Notes under the pieces: generated by a model
What the model was told of the DNA's origin: nothing
Databases searched by the model: none
The model's input: the letters and a program-made list of their open reading frames with translations, nothing else
Assembly: GCF_024160145.1 (NCBI RefSeq)
Contig: NZ_JAMYWQ010000008.1
Span: forward strand, 62,001-126,000
DNA: 64,000 bases
Reading direction: 5' to 3'
DNA from: Serratia nevei
GTDB lineage: Bacteria; Pseudomonadota; Gammaproteobacteria; Enterobacterales; Enterobacteriaceae
Part shown: positions 63,766 through 64,000 of the stretch, piece by piece
Layout: each line of letters starts with the position of its first letter
How positions within the stretch are numbered: the stretch's first letter is position 1
Translations under genes and position numbers: made by a program

Positions 63766-64000
63766 ACCTGGCCCAGCTGCGTGCGCAGCAGATCCCGGTG
63801 GAGAGCGAACCGCGCGCGGCGGCGCCTTTTCATTTGCTGGTGAAGCCGATCGGCGCCGGCTGCAACCTGGGCTGCCGCTACTGCTACTACCCGCAGCGCC
63901 AGCAAGAGCGGACGCGCAAGATGGACGATGACCTGCTGGCGGAATTTATCCGCGGCTACATCGCCGCCCAGCCGCGTTACAGCCGCGAGATCAACTTCGT
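63762..64000 (+). CDS. atsB: Anaerobic sulfatase maturase AtsB (radical SAM), N-terminal part
   Basis: The first 79 codons only; the gene runs off the right edge. It begins at GTG 63762 with a GTGA overlap on the atsA stop. The 4Fe-4S motif [11 protein letters not shown] (CxxxCxxC) is complete, preceded by [11 protein letters not shown]. This is the SPASM/radical-SAM enzyme that oxidises the sulfatase active-site serine to formylglycine. Confidence 0.93.
   Translation, partial: MNLAQLRAQQIPVESEPRAAAPFHLLVKPIGAGCNLGCRYCYYPQRQQERTRKMDDDLLAEFIRGYIAAQPRYSREINF

Overview
The window looks like chromosome of an enterobacterium of the Serratia marcescens type. The evidence is high-GC coding sequence, enterobacterial synteny (yjgM-valS-holC-pepA / lptF-lptG followed by leuX; yjiA-yjiX-btsT), three ERIC elements, and many catabolic and LuxR-type genes. 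The species is an inference. Most of the window is ordinary GC-rich chromosome, interrupted by one clearly AT-rich block at about 10.7-19 kb.

Layout. 1-8.7 kb: the start of a GMC oxidoreductase, then housekeeping genes (yjgM, valS, holC, pepA on the minus strand; lptF-lptG on the plus strand). 8.8-9.6 kb: a LuxR-type regulator that keeps all six acyl-homoserine-lactone pocket residues but has no luxI beside it. 9.6-10.6 kb: a gene-poor stretch. 10,631-10,715: tRNA-Leu(CAA), leuX, a classic integration site. 10.7-19 kb: an AT-rich island holding (a) an overlapping HExxH metallopeptidase / lipoprotein pair of the effector-immunity kind and (b) a tight three-gene unit. That unit is a C5-cytosine methyltransferase, a ~990-residue protein with a MORC/HSP90-like ATPase at its N-terminus and a histidine-kinase-like core at its C-terminus, and a receiver-domain protein with an unassigned C-terminus. 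A near-copy of the leuX 3' end at 18,957-18,974 looks like the far attachment site; no integrase is present. An HNH endonuclease gene, a structured C4-like RNA and a small helical protein follow.

20.9-27.2 kb (minus strand): yjiA-yjiX-btsT (pyruvate transport), then a glutamine-synthetase-like / GNAT / half-OtsA cluster. 27.6-34.7 kb: an orphan XRE regulator with two palindromic operators, a LysR gene, and a divergent ketone-body / short-chain fatty acid operon (scoA-scoB-thiolase-3HCDH-GntP permease-3-hydroxybutyrate dehydrogenase). 34.7-38.1 kb: two AraC-type regulators, a hypothetical protein and an ErfK/YbiS-type L,D-transpeptidase. 38.5-43.9 kb: a self-contained TonB system (exbD-tonB-receptor-exbB) with an exported phospholipase D-like protein as last gene. 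44-49 kb: DmpA-type peptidase with APC permease, and a lower-GC M20 hydrolase/MFS pair. 49.3-53.3 kb: beta-alanine type catabolism (mmsA, omega-aminotransferase, divergent LysR). 53.3-61.6 kb: a 30-residue membrane protein, Fe-alcohol dehydrogenase, two LuxR-type regulators, PuuB-like oxidoreductase plus cupin, alpha/beta hydrolase, and a deacetylase/MFS pair. 62.0-64.0 kb: serine-type arylsulfatase atsA and the start of its radical-SAM maturase atsB.

The best candidate for an undescribed system is the methyltransferase / MORC-kinase / receiver unit at 12.27-18.16 kb. It combines a self-marking DNA methylase with what appears to be a phosphorelay built on a MORC-type ATPase. Its position beside leuX and next to an effector-immunity-like pair suggests a defence or conflict island. 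A defence role is inferred, not demonstrated.
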